The translations under genes were made by a program, and so were the position numbers. Shown here in pieces: positions 54,346 to 62,958 of a stretch of 64,000 nucleotides of DNA. The notes beneath the pieces were generated by a model. The model saw nothing but the letters and a program-made list of their open reading frames with translations, was not told the DNA's origin and ran no database searches. How positions within the stretch are numbered: the first letter of the stretch is position 1; every line of letters starts with the position of its first letter. The DNA is from Anabaena sphaerica FACHB-251 (GTDB lineage Bacteria > Cyanobacteriota > Cyanobacteriia > Cyanobacteriales > Nostocaceae): contig NZ_JACJQU010000012.1 of NCBI RefSeq assembly GCF_014696825.1, positions 62,001-126,000 of the forward strand, in the 5' to 3' direction.

Positions 54346-55482
54346 ATGTTTCAAATTCTAGTAATTGATGATGACTATTCAATCCAGATCCTTCTGAAAA
54401 GGATGTTGGAAAAACGTGGCTATCAAGTAATCACTGCCAGTAACGGACAGGAAGGAATTTTACAAGCACTAGCTTCTCCTCCAGCCTTAATCATCTGTGA
54501 TTGGATTATGCCAGGTTTAACAGGTCTAGAAGTTTGCGATCGCATCAAGAAAGATCCTCAATTATCTACCACATTTTTTATTTTATTAACATCATTGGAT
54601 TCAGTTGCAGATCGCGTTAAAGGACTAGATGCTGGTGCTGATGATTTTATCTCCAAGCCTATCGAGCAAAATGAACTTCAAGCCAGAGTCAGAGCAGGAT
54701 TACGTCTACATCAGTTAAATAGGGACTTACAAACTCAAAAGCTATTGTTAGAGACAGAACTAGCAGAAGCAGCAGAATATGTAAAATCCCTTTTACCTTT
54801 ACCTATATCTACACCACTAAATATTAATTATAGATTTCTTCCCTCCCGACAACTAGGAGGTGATTGCTTTGATTATTATTGGCTTGATTCTGACTATCTG
54901 GCAATTTACCTATTAGATACTGCTGGACATGGGCTTAGAGCAACTCTTCCCTCTGTTTCTGTACTCAATCTACTTCGTTCCCGTGCGCTCAAAGGACTTA
55001 ATTATTATCAACCTAGTCAGGTATTAAAAGCTTTAAATGATACTTTTCAAATCAATTATCAAAATGATAAATATTTTACTATTTGGTATGGTGTATATAA
55101 CAGAATTAATCATCAGTTAATATATGCAAGTGCTGGACATCCACCGGCAATATTAGTATCTGGAAAATCTCCCAGCACCACGAAAATCAAACTCCTGAAA
55201 ACACCAGGTATGCCAGTTGGTATGTTTCCTGAAGCAAAATATGTGGATGAAACTTGTCAGATTGACGAATTGAGTAGTCTTTACATTTTTAGCGATGGCG
55301 CTTATGAGATTACTAAATCAGATGGGAGTCTTTGGAGTCTGGATGGATTTATTCAGTTACTAGTTAGCTTACAACATTCAGTTGATTACCAACTTGATTA
55401 TATACTGAAATATTTAATCAATTTAAACTCCAAAGAAGCCTTTGATGATGATTTATCTATCCTGCAAATTAAGTTCGATTAA
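54346..55482 (+). CDS. Response regulator with PP2C-type (RsbU/SpoIIE) phosphatase domain
   Basis: 378 residues. The receiver domain (1-120) has the phospho-acceptor Asp52 in ICDWIMPG, with acidic Asp8-10 and Lys104 of FISKP. A coiled linker (about 120-150) joins it to a SpoIIE-type phosphatase: QLGGDCFDYYWL (Asp173), LLDTAGHGLRAT (Asp191) and FDDDLSIL (Asp near 372). It probably dephosphorylates a STAS protein when phosphorylated, as in partner-switch modules. Its 3' end overlaps by 4 bp the convergent STAS gene. No kinase is present nearby, so the sensor must be elsewhere. Confidence 0.92.
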   Translation: MFQILVIDDDYSIQILLKRMLEKRGYQVITASNGQEGILQALASPPALIICDWIMPGLTGLEVCDRIKKDPQLSTTFFILLTSLDSVADRVKGLDAGADDFISKPIEQNELQARVRAGLRLHQLNRDLQTQKLLLETELAEAAEYVKSLLPLPISTPLNINYRFLPSRQLGGDCFDYYWLDSDYLAIYLLDTAGHGLRATLPSVSVLNLLRSRALKGLNYYQPSQVLKALNDTFQINYQNDKYFTIWYGVYNRINHQLIYASAGHPPAILVSGKSPSTTKIKLLKTPGMPVGMFPEAKYVDETCQIDELSSLYIFSDGAYEITKSDGSLWSLDGFIQLLVSLQHSVDYQLDYILKYLINLNSKEAFDDDLSILQIKFD

Positions 55483-55805
55483 TTTGTAGCCATTAAAACC
55501 TGATTGAAATCATCTTGACTAGGAAATATTTCAAATATTTCATTTATACTGGTCAATTCAAATATCATTCTCACTTGCTCATTAATTGAACAAAGAACCA
55601 TTTTAATATCAGCATCTCGTAGGGTTTTGAAAGCTAATACTAGAGTTCCTAAACCAGAACTATCTAGAAACGTAATATTTTGACAATCAACTAAGACAAT
55701 CTTTGCACCACTTTCCATGATTTGGGCAATATCTTGCTGAAATTCTGATGAAGTTTCAGCGTTTAAATTCTCTTTAAGTGTAAGAACTTTAACCTGCTGA
55801 CTCAT
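55479..55805 (-). CDS. STAS domain anti-sigma factor antagonist
   Basis: About 108 residues from the ATG at 55805 (MSQQVKVLTLKEN); seven more codons to 55826 are possible. The fold is a SpoIIAA-like STAS domain. The phospho-acceptor is in VDCQNITFLDSSGLGTLV (Ser after Asp). Its natural partner is an anti-sigma kinase. It is convergent with the phosphatase above with a 4-bp overlap, so the pair are likely one partner-switch unit. Levels may also be coupled by antisense transcription. Confidence 0.9.
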   Translation of the reverse strand: MSQQVKVLTLKENLNAETSSEFQQDIAQIMESGAKIVLVDCQNITFLDSSGLGTLVLAFKTLRDADIKMVLCSINEQVRMIFELTSINEIFEIFPSQDDFNQVLMATN

Positions 55806-56332
55806 AATTAGGTTACTCTGATTCATATCAATGGTGTTCTCTTGTAGCTAGTATATAACAATATAGGAAATTTTAAAAATTCTCATCATCTGAAAAGCAG
55901 AAATTTTTCATCATTCAAATAGTTTTTCAATTATAAATTTCCCAATAAATAACTGGAATTTTCTACTCATAAATTCATAGAAAATTGTCAAATTTGAACT
56001 TATAAACCGTGAACCTCAGCTAGTAATTGATTACAAACAAATCAATAAACAGTTCATATTTTTATAGTTAATGTTATTAGTTACAAAGAAGGCAGGAGGC
56101 AGAGGGCTGTCTTGCTGGAGGGAAGAAGTATGAATTAAAACTTTAGTTCTGGGTCTCAAGCCCAGTTTAAAAGAGGAATTGTATCGAGACTCATAGCGCG
56201 TTAGCAAAGCGGCACGAAGTGCGATACAAAGCGTCCTTGCTTCAATCCCACGTTTTAAAACGTGGGTTCGTCCTGCCTCCTGCCTCCTATCTCCTGCCTC
56301 TTGAATTAATATTGAGCAATAGAATCGCTAAT
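55806..56332. other. Intergenic region with repeats
   Basis: 527 bp. AT-rich up to about 56090. It then has GC-rich repeat pieces (TAGCGCGTTAGCAAAGCGGC near 56194) and a perfect 20-bp palindrome at 56247-56266. AGGCAGGAGGCAG and CTGCCTCCTGCCTCCT sequences flank it in inverted orientation. No gene recognised. Confidence 0.5.
56247..56266. repeat. Perfect 20-bp palindrome
   Basis: CCCACGTTTTAAAACGTGGG, self-complementary, upstream of no gene start but downstream of the HTH-GrpE gene. It could be a protein-binding site or part of a MITE-like element. Confidence 0.8.
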
Positions 56333-57013
56333 TTAAAGTCGATTGACCTTAGCTCGATAAAGGAGCTTATCAGCTTGACGGTATCCAATATAACATACTT
56401 TGACTGTTTCGCCAAGTTGGGCTGTTCCCTGCAATAATTCATGGTATTCAGGATTATAAGGTATTTCTGCTCCCACAGACGCGATCGCTTCCACTCCCCA
56501 AGCCTGTAACAATTTTTCAAGCGGCTTTTGTACCAAAGGCAATATTTTTACTGCCTCCAGATGGGGATTATCCTTGGCTTTCTGTGCTACTGTAGGCCAG
56601 AACAACAATAAAGATTCCAATATTTGCAAACTTGACTGCCGAAACTCTTGCTGTAAGACATCTCGCTGCTGTTCCAGCGTCAGCATGATTCGTTCGTACT
56701 CTCTTCTTAAGTCAGCAATTTCTTGTAACAATTTTGCATTCGTATTTAAGTGTTCAGTTTTGACTGCAAAACTCAGAACTTGGGAATCAGAACTCCCGGT
56801 TGAAAAAGTTGCTATTAATTCACATGGAGATATCTGTAAGACTTTTGATAGCTTCAGCAGCACCTCTACTCGCATCTGCTCCAGCTTTCCCCGTCGTAAA
56901 CACAAGATTTGCCACTCAGAAACACCAGTAGCGGAACTCAGAGTTTTAAAACTAGAGATCCCCACACTTTGCATTAAATTTCGCAACTTTGGGGTGAAAT
57001 CTTCCTCAGGCAT
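56333..57013 (-). CDS. HTH (XRE-like) - coiled coil - GrpE-type fusion protein
   Basis: 226 residues. Residues 1-70 form a helix-turn-helix of XRE type (SFKTLSSATGVSEWQILCLR, RVEVLLKLSKVLQISPCEL). A long helix follows (about 90-130, LQEIADLRREYERIMLTLE), like the coiled coil of GrpE. The C-terminal part (about 165-226) is a GrpE beta domain with QAWGVEAIASVGAEIPYNPE and CYIGYRQADKLLYRAKV. GrpE releases ADP from DnaK. The fusion suggests a DNA-linked exchange factor or regulator that senses DnaK. It is not the main GrpE, since it lacks the usual length and neighbours. Confidence 0.85.
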   Translation of the reverse strand: MPEEDFTPKLRNLMQSVGISSFKTLSSATGVSEWQILCLRRGKLEQMRVEVLLKLSKVLQISPCELIATFSTGSSDSQVLSFAVKTEHLNTNAKLLQEIADLRREYERIMLTLEQQRDVLQQEFRQSSLQILESLLLFWPTVAQKAKDNPHLEAVKILPLVQKPLEKLLQAWGVEAIASVGAEIPYNPEYHELLQGTAQLGETVKVCYIGYRQADKLLYRAKVNRL

Positions 57014-57065
57014 AAGGCATGGGGCATAGGTTGTTGTTGCCTATTATACCCCATTTCTTCAATTT

Positions 57066-57152
57066 CTATTCTTCCAGCAAACTTCTCAGCATCCAAGCGG
57101 TTTTTTCATGAACCTGCATTATTTGAGTTAACAAATTTGCTGTAGATAAGTA
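57066..57152 (-). pseudogene. dps: C-terminal relic of a Dps (ferritin-like) gene
   Basis: The minus strand reads SYLSTANLLTQIMQVHEK then TAWMLRSLLEE and a TAG. HEK-AWMLRS-LE is the conserved end of Dps-type DNA-protection ferritins. The part upstream has lost all similarity, and the ferroxidase region is absent. Only about 28 codons remain. Confidence 0.7.
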
Positions 57153-57187
57153 ACTTGGCACAATTAAATATAAAACCTCTCTCCAAA

Positions 57188-57243
57188 CCTCTCCCCTGGT
57201 AGGGGAGAGGCTTTGACTCCCCCTTCCCTAGTAGGGAAGGGGG
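57188..57243. repeat. Two GC-rich hairpins
   Basis: CCTCTCCCCTGGTAGGGGAG (57188-57207, extending to 57210) and CCCCCTTCCCTAGTAGGGAA (from 57219 to 57243 with GGGGG) are separate stem-loops. They adjoin the broken end of the dps relic. Confidence 0.7.
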
Positions 57244-57340
57244 CTGGGGGGTTAGGTTTATATTATATTTTTTAACGCCCACTTACTTAACATAATTTTT
57301 TGCTTCCAATAACTCAATCAAAATGCTAGTTTTTCTATTA

Positions 57341-57455
57341 AGACTTACGCACAAGTCACGTAAAAATCAACCACGTATTGCTAAAGCGTTCGCGTAGCGT
57401 CCCGTAGGGATACACATGAAAAACACGAACTTTTAGCGATGTTTTGCGTAAATCT
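57341..57455. repeat. MITE-like element with imperfect inverted ends
   Basis: The left end AGACTTACGCA (57341-57351) and right end TGCGTAAATCT (57445-57455) are imperfect inverted repeats of the family also seen at 12693-12784. The centre has GCGTTCGCGTAGCGTCCCGT-type repeats. No coding capacity. Confidence 0.65.
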
Positions 57456-57505
57456 GTCTACTTTCACTATACCTAAGCTATGCTGATAGAACCTGTCACG
57501 CTTGT

Positions 57506-57769
57506 TCATGCCAAATGCATCTTCAGCACACTGGGAGTAGCTTTTCTAACTTTAGCTAAAATTGTTTCTTGTCCCAGTCGCTGACAAGCTTCATAACGAT
57601 GGCAACCAGAAAAGCCATAATACCGTCCATCTACTTCAAGAACATCTATCGGCTCTTGTTGCCCAATTTCGGCAATTGACTCCATTAAGTATTTTACCTT
57701 TTGGGGATCGTTCTGACGCGGTAATGGACGTTGAATTTGATTTAAGGGAATTTCTTGAATTTTCACCAT
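57506..57769 (-). CDS. srx: Sulfiredoxin
   Basis: 87 residues. The ParB/sulfiredoxin fold is present, with IPLNQIQRPLPRQNDPQKV and the active-site YGFSGCHRYEACQRLG (Cys56, His57, Arg58). Most Srx have FGGCHR; here a Ser replaces the first Gly of that motif. It reduces over-oxidised 2-Cys peroxiredoxins with ATP. It is small and soluble, a single gene. A ParB-like DNA-binding protein would lack the GCHR motif. Confidence 0.88.
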   Translation of the reverse strand: MVKIQEIPLNQIQRPLPRQNDPQKVKYLMESIAEIGQQEPIDVLEVDGRYYGFSGCHRYEACQRLGQETILAKVRKATPSVLKMHLA

Positions 57770-58099
57770 AAGGAATTTTGCTGGTTAGTTATGCTTTCCG
57801 TGCAACGCCAAACCTATACAAATCGCTCATATCTAAATCAATAGAGCATTTTGCTGTTTGCTTCCTGCTTCCACCAATCCCGGAGGGTTCTTGTCCACAG
57901 GCGTAAATGTTGCGCTTGCCTCATGTACTCGATGTTTGGGTTTATAAATAAATCATAGTCGTTATGATTTCTAGTTGCAAGTAGTTGAGATAAAACAGGT
58001 GATGATATTATGGGATGGCATAAACTACTCAACAAAAACGCTACAAAACAAGTTCAAATCTGCCCCGAAGCCTCACTGTGGGAGCAAAATCGATTTTTC

Positions 58100-59719
58100 A
58101 TGAAAATCTTTTTCTGGCGTTCTGCCTACAAAATACTGACGACCTTTTGCTTATTGGGACTGACTGCTGCATCAAGTCCTGTCAAAAATAACCAAGATGT
58201 GGAACTAAAAATTGGCATTGTCCAGCGATTTGGAGCCACACCTACAGCCAAGTTACAACTGACACCGACCAAAGGCGATCGCTTAAAGCTAAAATGGAAA
58301 GTAGATAATCAGCAGCAAACCCTCATCACTGCCAACCCCGTCCAGCTGGAAACAGTCATGGAAACCTTACCTCAAGCAAAAGTGCAGGAGGTAGTAGTTT
58401 TGGGAGACTTCCGCACCTTTGAAACAGCTGAAGATAGCGCCAGAAACTGGCGTTCACAGGGAATAGAGGTGGAAATAGCCCAACCAGAACGCTGGCAAGT
58501 ATGGGCTAAACGAGAAGTTTATAGCACTCCCTTGGTACGACGCTTGTTATTACAAGGCATACAAGCATCAGGACAGAAGCTGCCATATTTAGATACACAA
58601 ATTCTCAAACAAGTGCCGCGAGTCAGTTGGGAAATTAATGGTAAGCGATACAGCAATAATTATCTAGAAATTACCACCAATAAAAACCTGATTCGCGTCA
58701 ATAAAACTGAAAAAAGCACTAATGCGCGTCTTTATCCAGGGACGTTGAACTTACAGCCCAATGCTTATGGGACTTACTCTTTAGTAAATAAAGTGCCTTT
58801 AGAAACATATTTACGTGGTGTTGTACCTTATGAAATTGGCACGAGTGCGCCACCAACATCCCTGGAAGCCCAGGCTATTATTGCCCGCACCTATGCCCTC
58901 CGCAATATAGGTAGATTTGCTATTGATAACTATCAATTATGTGCCGATACACACTGCCAAGTTTATGATGGGCTAAATGGAGTGGCTCAGACCACAGATC
59001 AGGCGATCGCCGCTACAACAGGCATGGTACTAACTTACAATAACGAGATAGTAGATGCCCTGTATTCTTCAACTACAGGTGGCATCACTGCCTTCTTTAG
59101 CGATGTTTGGAATGGAGAAGATCGTCCTTATCTGCGCCCCGTAGTAGATGCAGCTACAAATACTTGGAACTTATCACAGAATAGTTTAGCAGACGAAAAT
59201 AATTTCCGGCAGTTTATTAACCTGCAACAAGGATTTAATGAAAGTAAATGGGATGTATTCCGTTGGCACAAACAAACAAGCCTAGAGGATATTACCAAGG
59301 ACTTACAGAAATTTTTGCAGGTTAGAAAGAGTCCCTATGCCAAATTTAAAACCATCAAAGCCATAGCTGTAACCAAGCGCAGCGAAAGCGGACGAATTTT
59401 AGAACTGGCTGTGAAAACTGATATCGGCGTTTTTACCCTGCATAAAGATGAAGTTCGCAGCGCCTTTGCTGCTCCCCGCAGTACACTGTTTTATCTCCAA
59501 CCTCTCAACAAGGGCAAACCAGATGTGTGGGGATACGCCTTTATCGGTGGAGGGTTAGGACATGGAGTAGGTTTAAGTCAAACAGGCGCTCAGAATTTAG
59601 CCAAGCTAGGTTGGTCGAGTGCTAAAATTCTTCAGTTCTATTATCCAGGCACAGAAATTAAAATTCTCGGTGACGATATTAAGCCTTTCTCAACATCCTC
59701 TGCCCCTAAAACCAGGTAG
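58100..59719 (+). CDS. SpoIID/LytB domain-containing protein
   Basis: About 539 residues from ATG 58100 (MKIFFWRSAYKILTTFCLLG), which gives a signal peptide; the earlier ATG 58010 would put 30 polar residues before it. A region of about 200 residues, including an SPOR-like segment (KVQEVVVLGDFRTFETAEDS), precedes the SpoIID core: GTLNLQPNAYGTYSLVNKVP, YLRGVVPYEIG, EAQAIIARTYALRNIGRF and YSSTTGGITAFFSDVWNGED. The C-terminal HGVGLSQTGAQNLAKLGWSS is diagnostic. SpoIID cuts peptidoglycan glycans in sporulation; cyanobacterial homologues are probably wall amidase activators or lytic enzymes. Confidence 0.9.
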   Translation: MKIFFWRSAYKILTTFCLLGLTAASSPVKNNQDVELKIGIVQRFGATPTAKLQLTPTKGDRLKLKWKVDNQQQTLITANPVQLETVMETLPQAKVQEVVVLGDFRTFETAEDSARNWRSQGIEVEIAQPERWQVWAKREVYSTPLVRRLLLQGIQASGQKLPYLDTQILKQVPRVSWEINGKRYSNNYLEITTNKNLIRVNKTEKSTNARLYPGTLNLQPNAYGTYSLVNKVPLETYLRGVVPYEIGTSAPPTSLEAQAIIARTYALRNIGRFAIDNYQLCADTHCQVYDGLNGVAQTTDQAIAATTGMVLTYNNEIVDALYSSTTGGITAFFSDVWNGEDRPYLRPVVDAATNTWNLSQNSLADENNFRQFINLQQGFNESKWDVFRWHKQTSLEDITKDLQKFLQVRKSPYAKFKTIKAIAVTKRSESGRILELAVKTDIGVFTLHKDEVRSAFAAPRSTLFYLQPLNKGKPDVWGYAFIGGGLGHGVGLSQTGAQNLAKLGWSSAKILQFYYPGTEIKILGDDIKPFSTSSAPKTR

Positions 59720-59835
59720 GGCAGGGCTTGAGTGCAGAACAACGAGCAATTCTAAGAATTGATCATGAGAATCCACCTCTACACCGTTGGTACGGTATAG
59801 GGGTGGAAAGCTATTAATATGGCAAAATCTAGCTC

Positions 59836-60135
<300 letters not shown>

Positions 60136-60439
60136 TTAGTATTCCTCTCTTGTTACAACGGCAGTAAATAAGTTATCTTGCAGCAAAGATTCCGGCTATT
60201 CCCCTGGAATTAGCTGCTGATTTAAATTTGCTTCGATTCTGATACTACGGGAAAAATTAACCGTTGTAACCGAAAATTGACCACGATTAGTAATGAAATT
60301 TAGTTACTTATTATTGATAAGTTTTATTTATATAAATTCCGTGCCTCGGATAGATGGCGAAAGCATTTTTGTGGGTAATATCTTTTAGATGTTGCATTGT
60401 AGTCAGGCATTCTCAGAAATGGATGCCCTGATTTACTAG
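60136..60439. other. Intergenic region upstream of petF and intron relic
   Basis: 304 bp with the likely petF promoter and leader. CAGGCAT at 60401-60407 pairs with ATGCCCTG near 60423-60430 to make a hairpin. Nothing else was recognised. Confidence 0.45.
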
Positions 60440-60884
60440 AAACGTAGGAAATGGGCAAAACACCGCCATAGGAACAAAGGGAAAAAGTGGATAAACCGGA
60501 AATATTGGCAAACTATTGGTGGCGGTGATAACTGGGTATTCGCAACCAGGCAAGAGGGTAAAAACCCGATGCGGTTACTAAAACATAGCTCCACAAAAAT
60601 CATCAACTATGTAAAAGTCAAAGGAGAGTCGTCACCATACGACGGCAACCTGGTTTATGGGAGTATAAGAATGGGTGACCGTGCCTAGCAGAATCTCAAC
60701 CCTGCTCAAACGTCAAAAGGGAAAATGCGCCCACTGTGGACTGTTCTTTAAAAATGATGATGTACTGGAAATTGACCATATCATCCCTAAATCGCCAGGT
60801 GGAAAGGATGAATACAAACAAGAATCTCCCGCTACAGGCGAAGCCTGCTTCGGTGAGAGTGTCAAGGCATTGATGACACTGTAG
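60440..60884 (+). pseudogene. Group II intron reverse transcriptase/maturase, 3' relic with HNH domain
   Basis: Frame A (60440-60688) reads KKWINRKYWQTIGGGDNWVF, then LLKHSSTKIINYVKVKGESS and PYDGNLVYGSIRMG, the end of a group II intron maturase. It stops at a TAG. Frame B (60675-60884) continues with PSRISTLLKRQKGKCAHCG, FFKNDDVLEIDHIIPKSPGG and KDEY, the HNH endonuclease zinc site (CAHC). A frameshift near 60675 joins them. The RT core is missing, the HNH end is truncated, and no domain V was seen. Confidence 0.88.
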
Positions 60885-60952
60885 CTGATTTCATTGTTTA
60901 CAAAATTAGCTTTGTAGATCCAAAAACCCAACAAGCAGAATTGGTGAAAATC

Positions 60953-61957
60953 ATGTATAACTCCGAGCCACCTTTGAATACAATCATGCGGGTGGGTTTA
61001 GTTGGTACTGGGTATGCGGCAAAACTCCGGGCTGAGGCTTTGCGCCAAGATCCGCGCACACATTTAGTAGCGATCACTGGCCATACTCCCGAAAAGACCG
61101 CAGCTTTTGCTCAAGAATATCAAACGGAGGTGATGAATTCTTGGCAACAGCTAGTAGAACGGGAAGATTTAGATTTACTTGTCATTTCCACGATCAATCG
61201 GGATCATGGTAAAATAACCCATGCAGCCCTGACTAACGACAAACACGTAATTGTCGAATATCCCCTGTCTGTGGATGTCAAGGAAGCAGAAGAACTAATC
61301 GCCTTAGCCAAAGCCAAAAATAAACTCCTGCACGTTGAACATATTGAACTGTTAGGCGGCTGGCATCAAGCTTTAAAACAAAACTTAGCCCAACTGGGTG
61401 AATTGTTTTATGTCCGCTACAGTACCGTTAAACCTGAACATCCAGCACCTCGCAAGTGGACTTATCACCATGAGCGTTTCGGTTTTCCCTTAGTCGGTGC
61501 GCTATCCCGCTTACATCGGCTGACTGATTTGTTTGGTGAAGTCTTCACTGTCAATTGTCATCAGCGATATTGGGAAACAGAGACAAATTATTATCAAAGC
61601 TGTCTGTGTATGGCGCAATTATGCTTTACCAATGGCTTGTTAGCTCAAGTGATTTATGGTAAAGGAGAAACTCTGTGGCAATCAGAACGAAAGTTTGAAA
61701 TTAACGGTGAAAAAGGGGGTTTAATTCTAGATGGTGACACAGGAATTTTAGTACAGGCACAGGAAACAAAGTTGATTGATATCGGTACTCGTCGGGGATT
61801 ATTTGCCAAAGATACGAAAATGGTGTTAGACCATCTTTTTTATGGCGCTCCCTTGTATGTCACCGCAGAATCTAGCTTGTATACCTTGAAGGTAGCAGAG
61901 GCAGCACGTAGAGCAGCAGAAACAGGTATAACTATATTTTTAACAAAAGAGTCGTAA
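60953..61957 (+). CDS. bvdR: Biliverdin reductase BvdR
   Basis: About 334 residues from the ATG at 60953 (MYNSEPPLNTIMRVGLVGTG). A TTG four codons upstream and an ATG at 60986 are alternatives. The Rossmann loop is GLVGTGYAAKLRAEAL. KLLHVEHIELLGGWHQALKQ (residues 122-141), RYSTVKPEHPAPRKWTYHHE and RFGFPLVGALSRLHRLTDLF closely resemble cyanobacterial BvdR. It reduces biliverdin IXalpha at the C10 bridge with NAD(P)H, giving bilirubin. It competes with PcyA for substrate. It overlaps map by one base (TAATG), so the two are translationally coupled. Confidence 0.92.
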   Translation: MYNSEPPLNTIMRVGLVGTGYAAKLRAEALRQDPRTHLVAITGHTPEKTAAFAQEYQTEVMNSWQQLVEREDLDLLVISTINRDHGKITHAALTNDKHVIVEYPLSVDVKEAEELIALAKAKNKLLHVEHIELLGGWHQALKQNLAQLGELFYVRYSTVKPEHPAPRKWTYHHERFGFPLVGALSRLHRLTDLFGEVFTVNCHQRYWETETNYYQSCLCMAQLCFTNGLLAQVIYGKGETLWQSERKFEINGEKGGLILDGDTGILVQAQETKLIDIGTRRGLFAKDTKMVLDHLFYGAPLYVTAESSLYTLKVAEAARRAAETGITIFLTKES

Positions 61958-62721
61958 TGAAAACCGAAACAATAGTTATTTTATCCCAGCGAGAAATAGA
62001 AAAAATGCGGCGGGCTGGACGTTTAGCAGCCGAGTTATTACAACATTTAGAACCTTTGGTAAAACCAGGTGTGAGTACCCTGCAACTCAATGATGAAGCA
62101 GAACGATGGACAAAAGCACACGGAGCCAAAAGCGCACCTTTAGGTTACAAGGGTTATCCTAAGTCAATTTGTACCAGTGTGAATGAGGTAATTTGTCACG
62201 GTATTCCCCATCCTAGACAAATCCTCAAGGAAGGTGACATTATCAATATTGATGTGACACCGATTGTCGATGGTTATCACGGCGATACATCCAAGACATT
62301 TATTGTTGGTAGTGCTGCACCGAAAACCCAAAAGTTGGTAGAGGTGACAGAAGAATGTCTGCGCTTAGGTATTGCTGAGGTAAAACCAGGGGCGAAAATT
62401 GGCGATATTGGCGCTGCTATTCAAGAGTATGCTGAAGCTCAAGGCTTTTCGGTGGTGCGGGATTTTGTGGGACATGGTATTAGTAATATTTTCCATACCG
62501 CACCAGATATTCCCCACTATGGTACAAGGGGTAAGGGCAAGCGGTTGAGGCCGGGTATGGTGTTTACAATTGAGCCGATGATTAATGAAGGAACTTATGA
62601 AGTAGAGATGTTAAGTGATGGTTGGACTGCGGTAACGAGCGATCGCAAACTTTCCGCCCAGTTTGAGCATACCATTGCTGTAACAGAAGATGGTGTAGAA
62701 ATCCTGACTTTACCCGCATAG
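61957..62721 (+). CDS. map: Type I methionine aminopeptidase
   Basis: 254 residues. The metal site is formed by Asp99 and Asp110 in INIDVTPIVDGYHGDTSKTF, His in VGHGISNIFH, Glu in FTIEPMINEGTYE and Glu in SAQFEHTIAVTEDG. ICTSVNEVICHGIPHP is typical of type I. It cuts the start methionine from new proteins. It overlaps bvdR by one base. A second, decayed map end lies at 62858-62958 downstream. Confidence 0.96.
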   Translation: MKTETIVILSQREIEKMRRAGRLAAELLQHLEPLVKPGVSTLQLNDEAERWTKAHGAKSAPLGYKGYPKSICTSVNEVICHGIPHPRQILKEGDIINIDVTPIVDGYHGDTSKTFIVGSAAPKTQKLVEVTEECLRLGIAEVKPGAKIGDIGAAIQEYAEAQGFSVVRDFVGHGISNIFHTAPDIPHYGTRGKGKRLRPGMVFTIEPMINEGTYEVEMLSDGWTAVTSDRKLSAQFEHTIAVTEDGVEILTLPA

Positions 62722-62755
62722 GTTGACACTATAGCTAAAACTCTTGAGCTAAAAC

Positions 62756-62783
62756 TCTTGTGGTGTGGGCATCTTGCCCGCCC
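62756..62783. repeat. Dispersed GC-rich hairpin repeat (copy 2)
   Basis: GTGTGGGCATCTTGCCCGCC is the core (62764-62783). It is nearly identical to 10853-10880. It follows map and may act in termination. Confidence 0.75.
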
Positions 62784-62857
62784 TATTTGTGCAAATAAAC
62801 GTAAGAGATGACAATATCAGACTTTCCCATATTTGTGCAGAAGATTTTGTTTCCACA

Positions 62858-62958
62858 AGCGATCGCAAAACAAACTTTCCACTCAATTTAAGCATATAAT
62901 CGCAGTGACGGAAAATGGTGTAGAAATTCTCACTTTACCGTCAGGTGCGACCTATTGA
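62858..62958 (+). pseudogene. map: C-terminal relic of a second methionine aminopeptidase gene
   Basis: From AGCGATCGC the sequence repeats the map 3' end: KLSTQFKHIIAVTENGVEIL TLPSGATY then TGA (62872-62958), against KLSAQFEHTIAVTEDGVEIL in map. The reading is open for 28 codons with mainly silent or mild changes, then breaks upstream (a 5-bp insertion before KLS). It overlaps the S4-protein 3' end. Confidence 0.82.

Noticed and set aside
55900-56332. Possible origin or attachment site at the 20-bp palindrome
   Set aside because: There are no DnaA boxes, integrase gene or flanking direct repeats to support it.
57838-58035. 65-residue minus-strand open frame between srx and the SpoIID gene
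   Set aside because: No domain or ribosome-binding site is recognised and it overlaps the leader of the SpoIID gene. The segment MRQAQHLRLWTRTLRDWW looks slightly protein-like, so it is not excluded.
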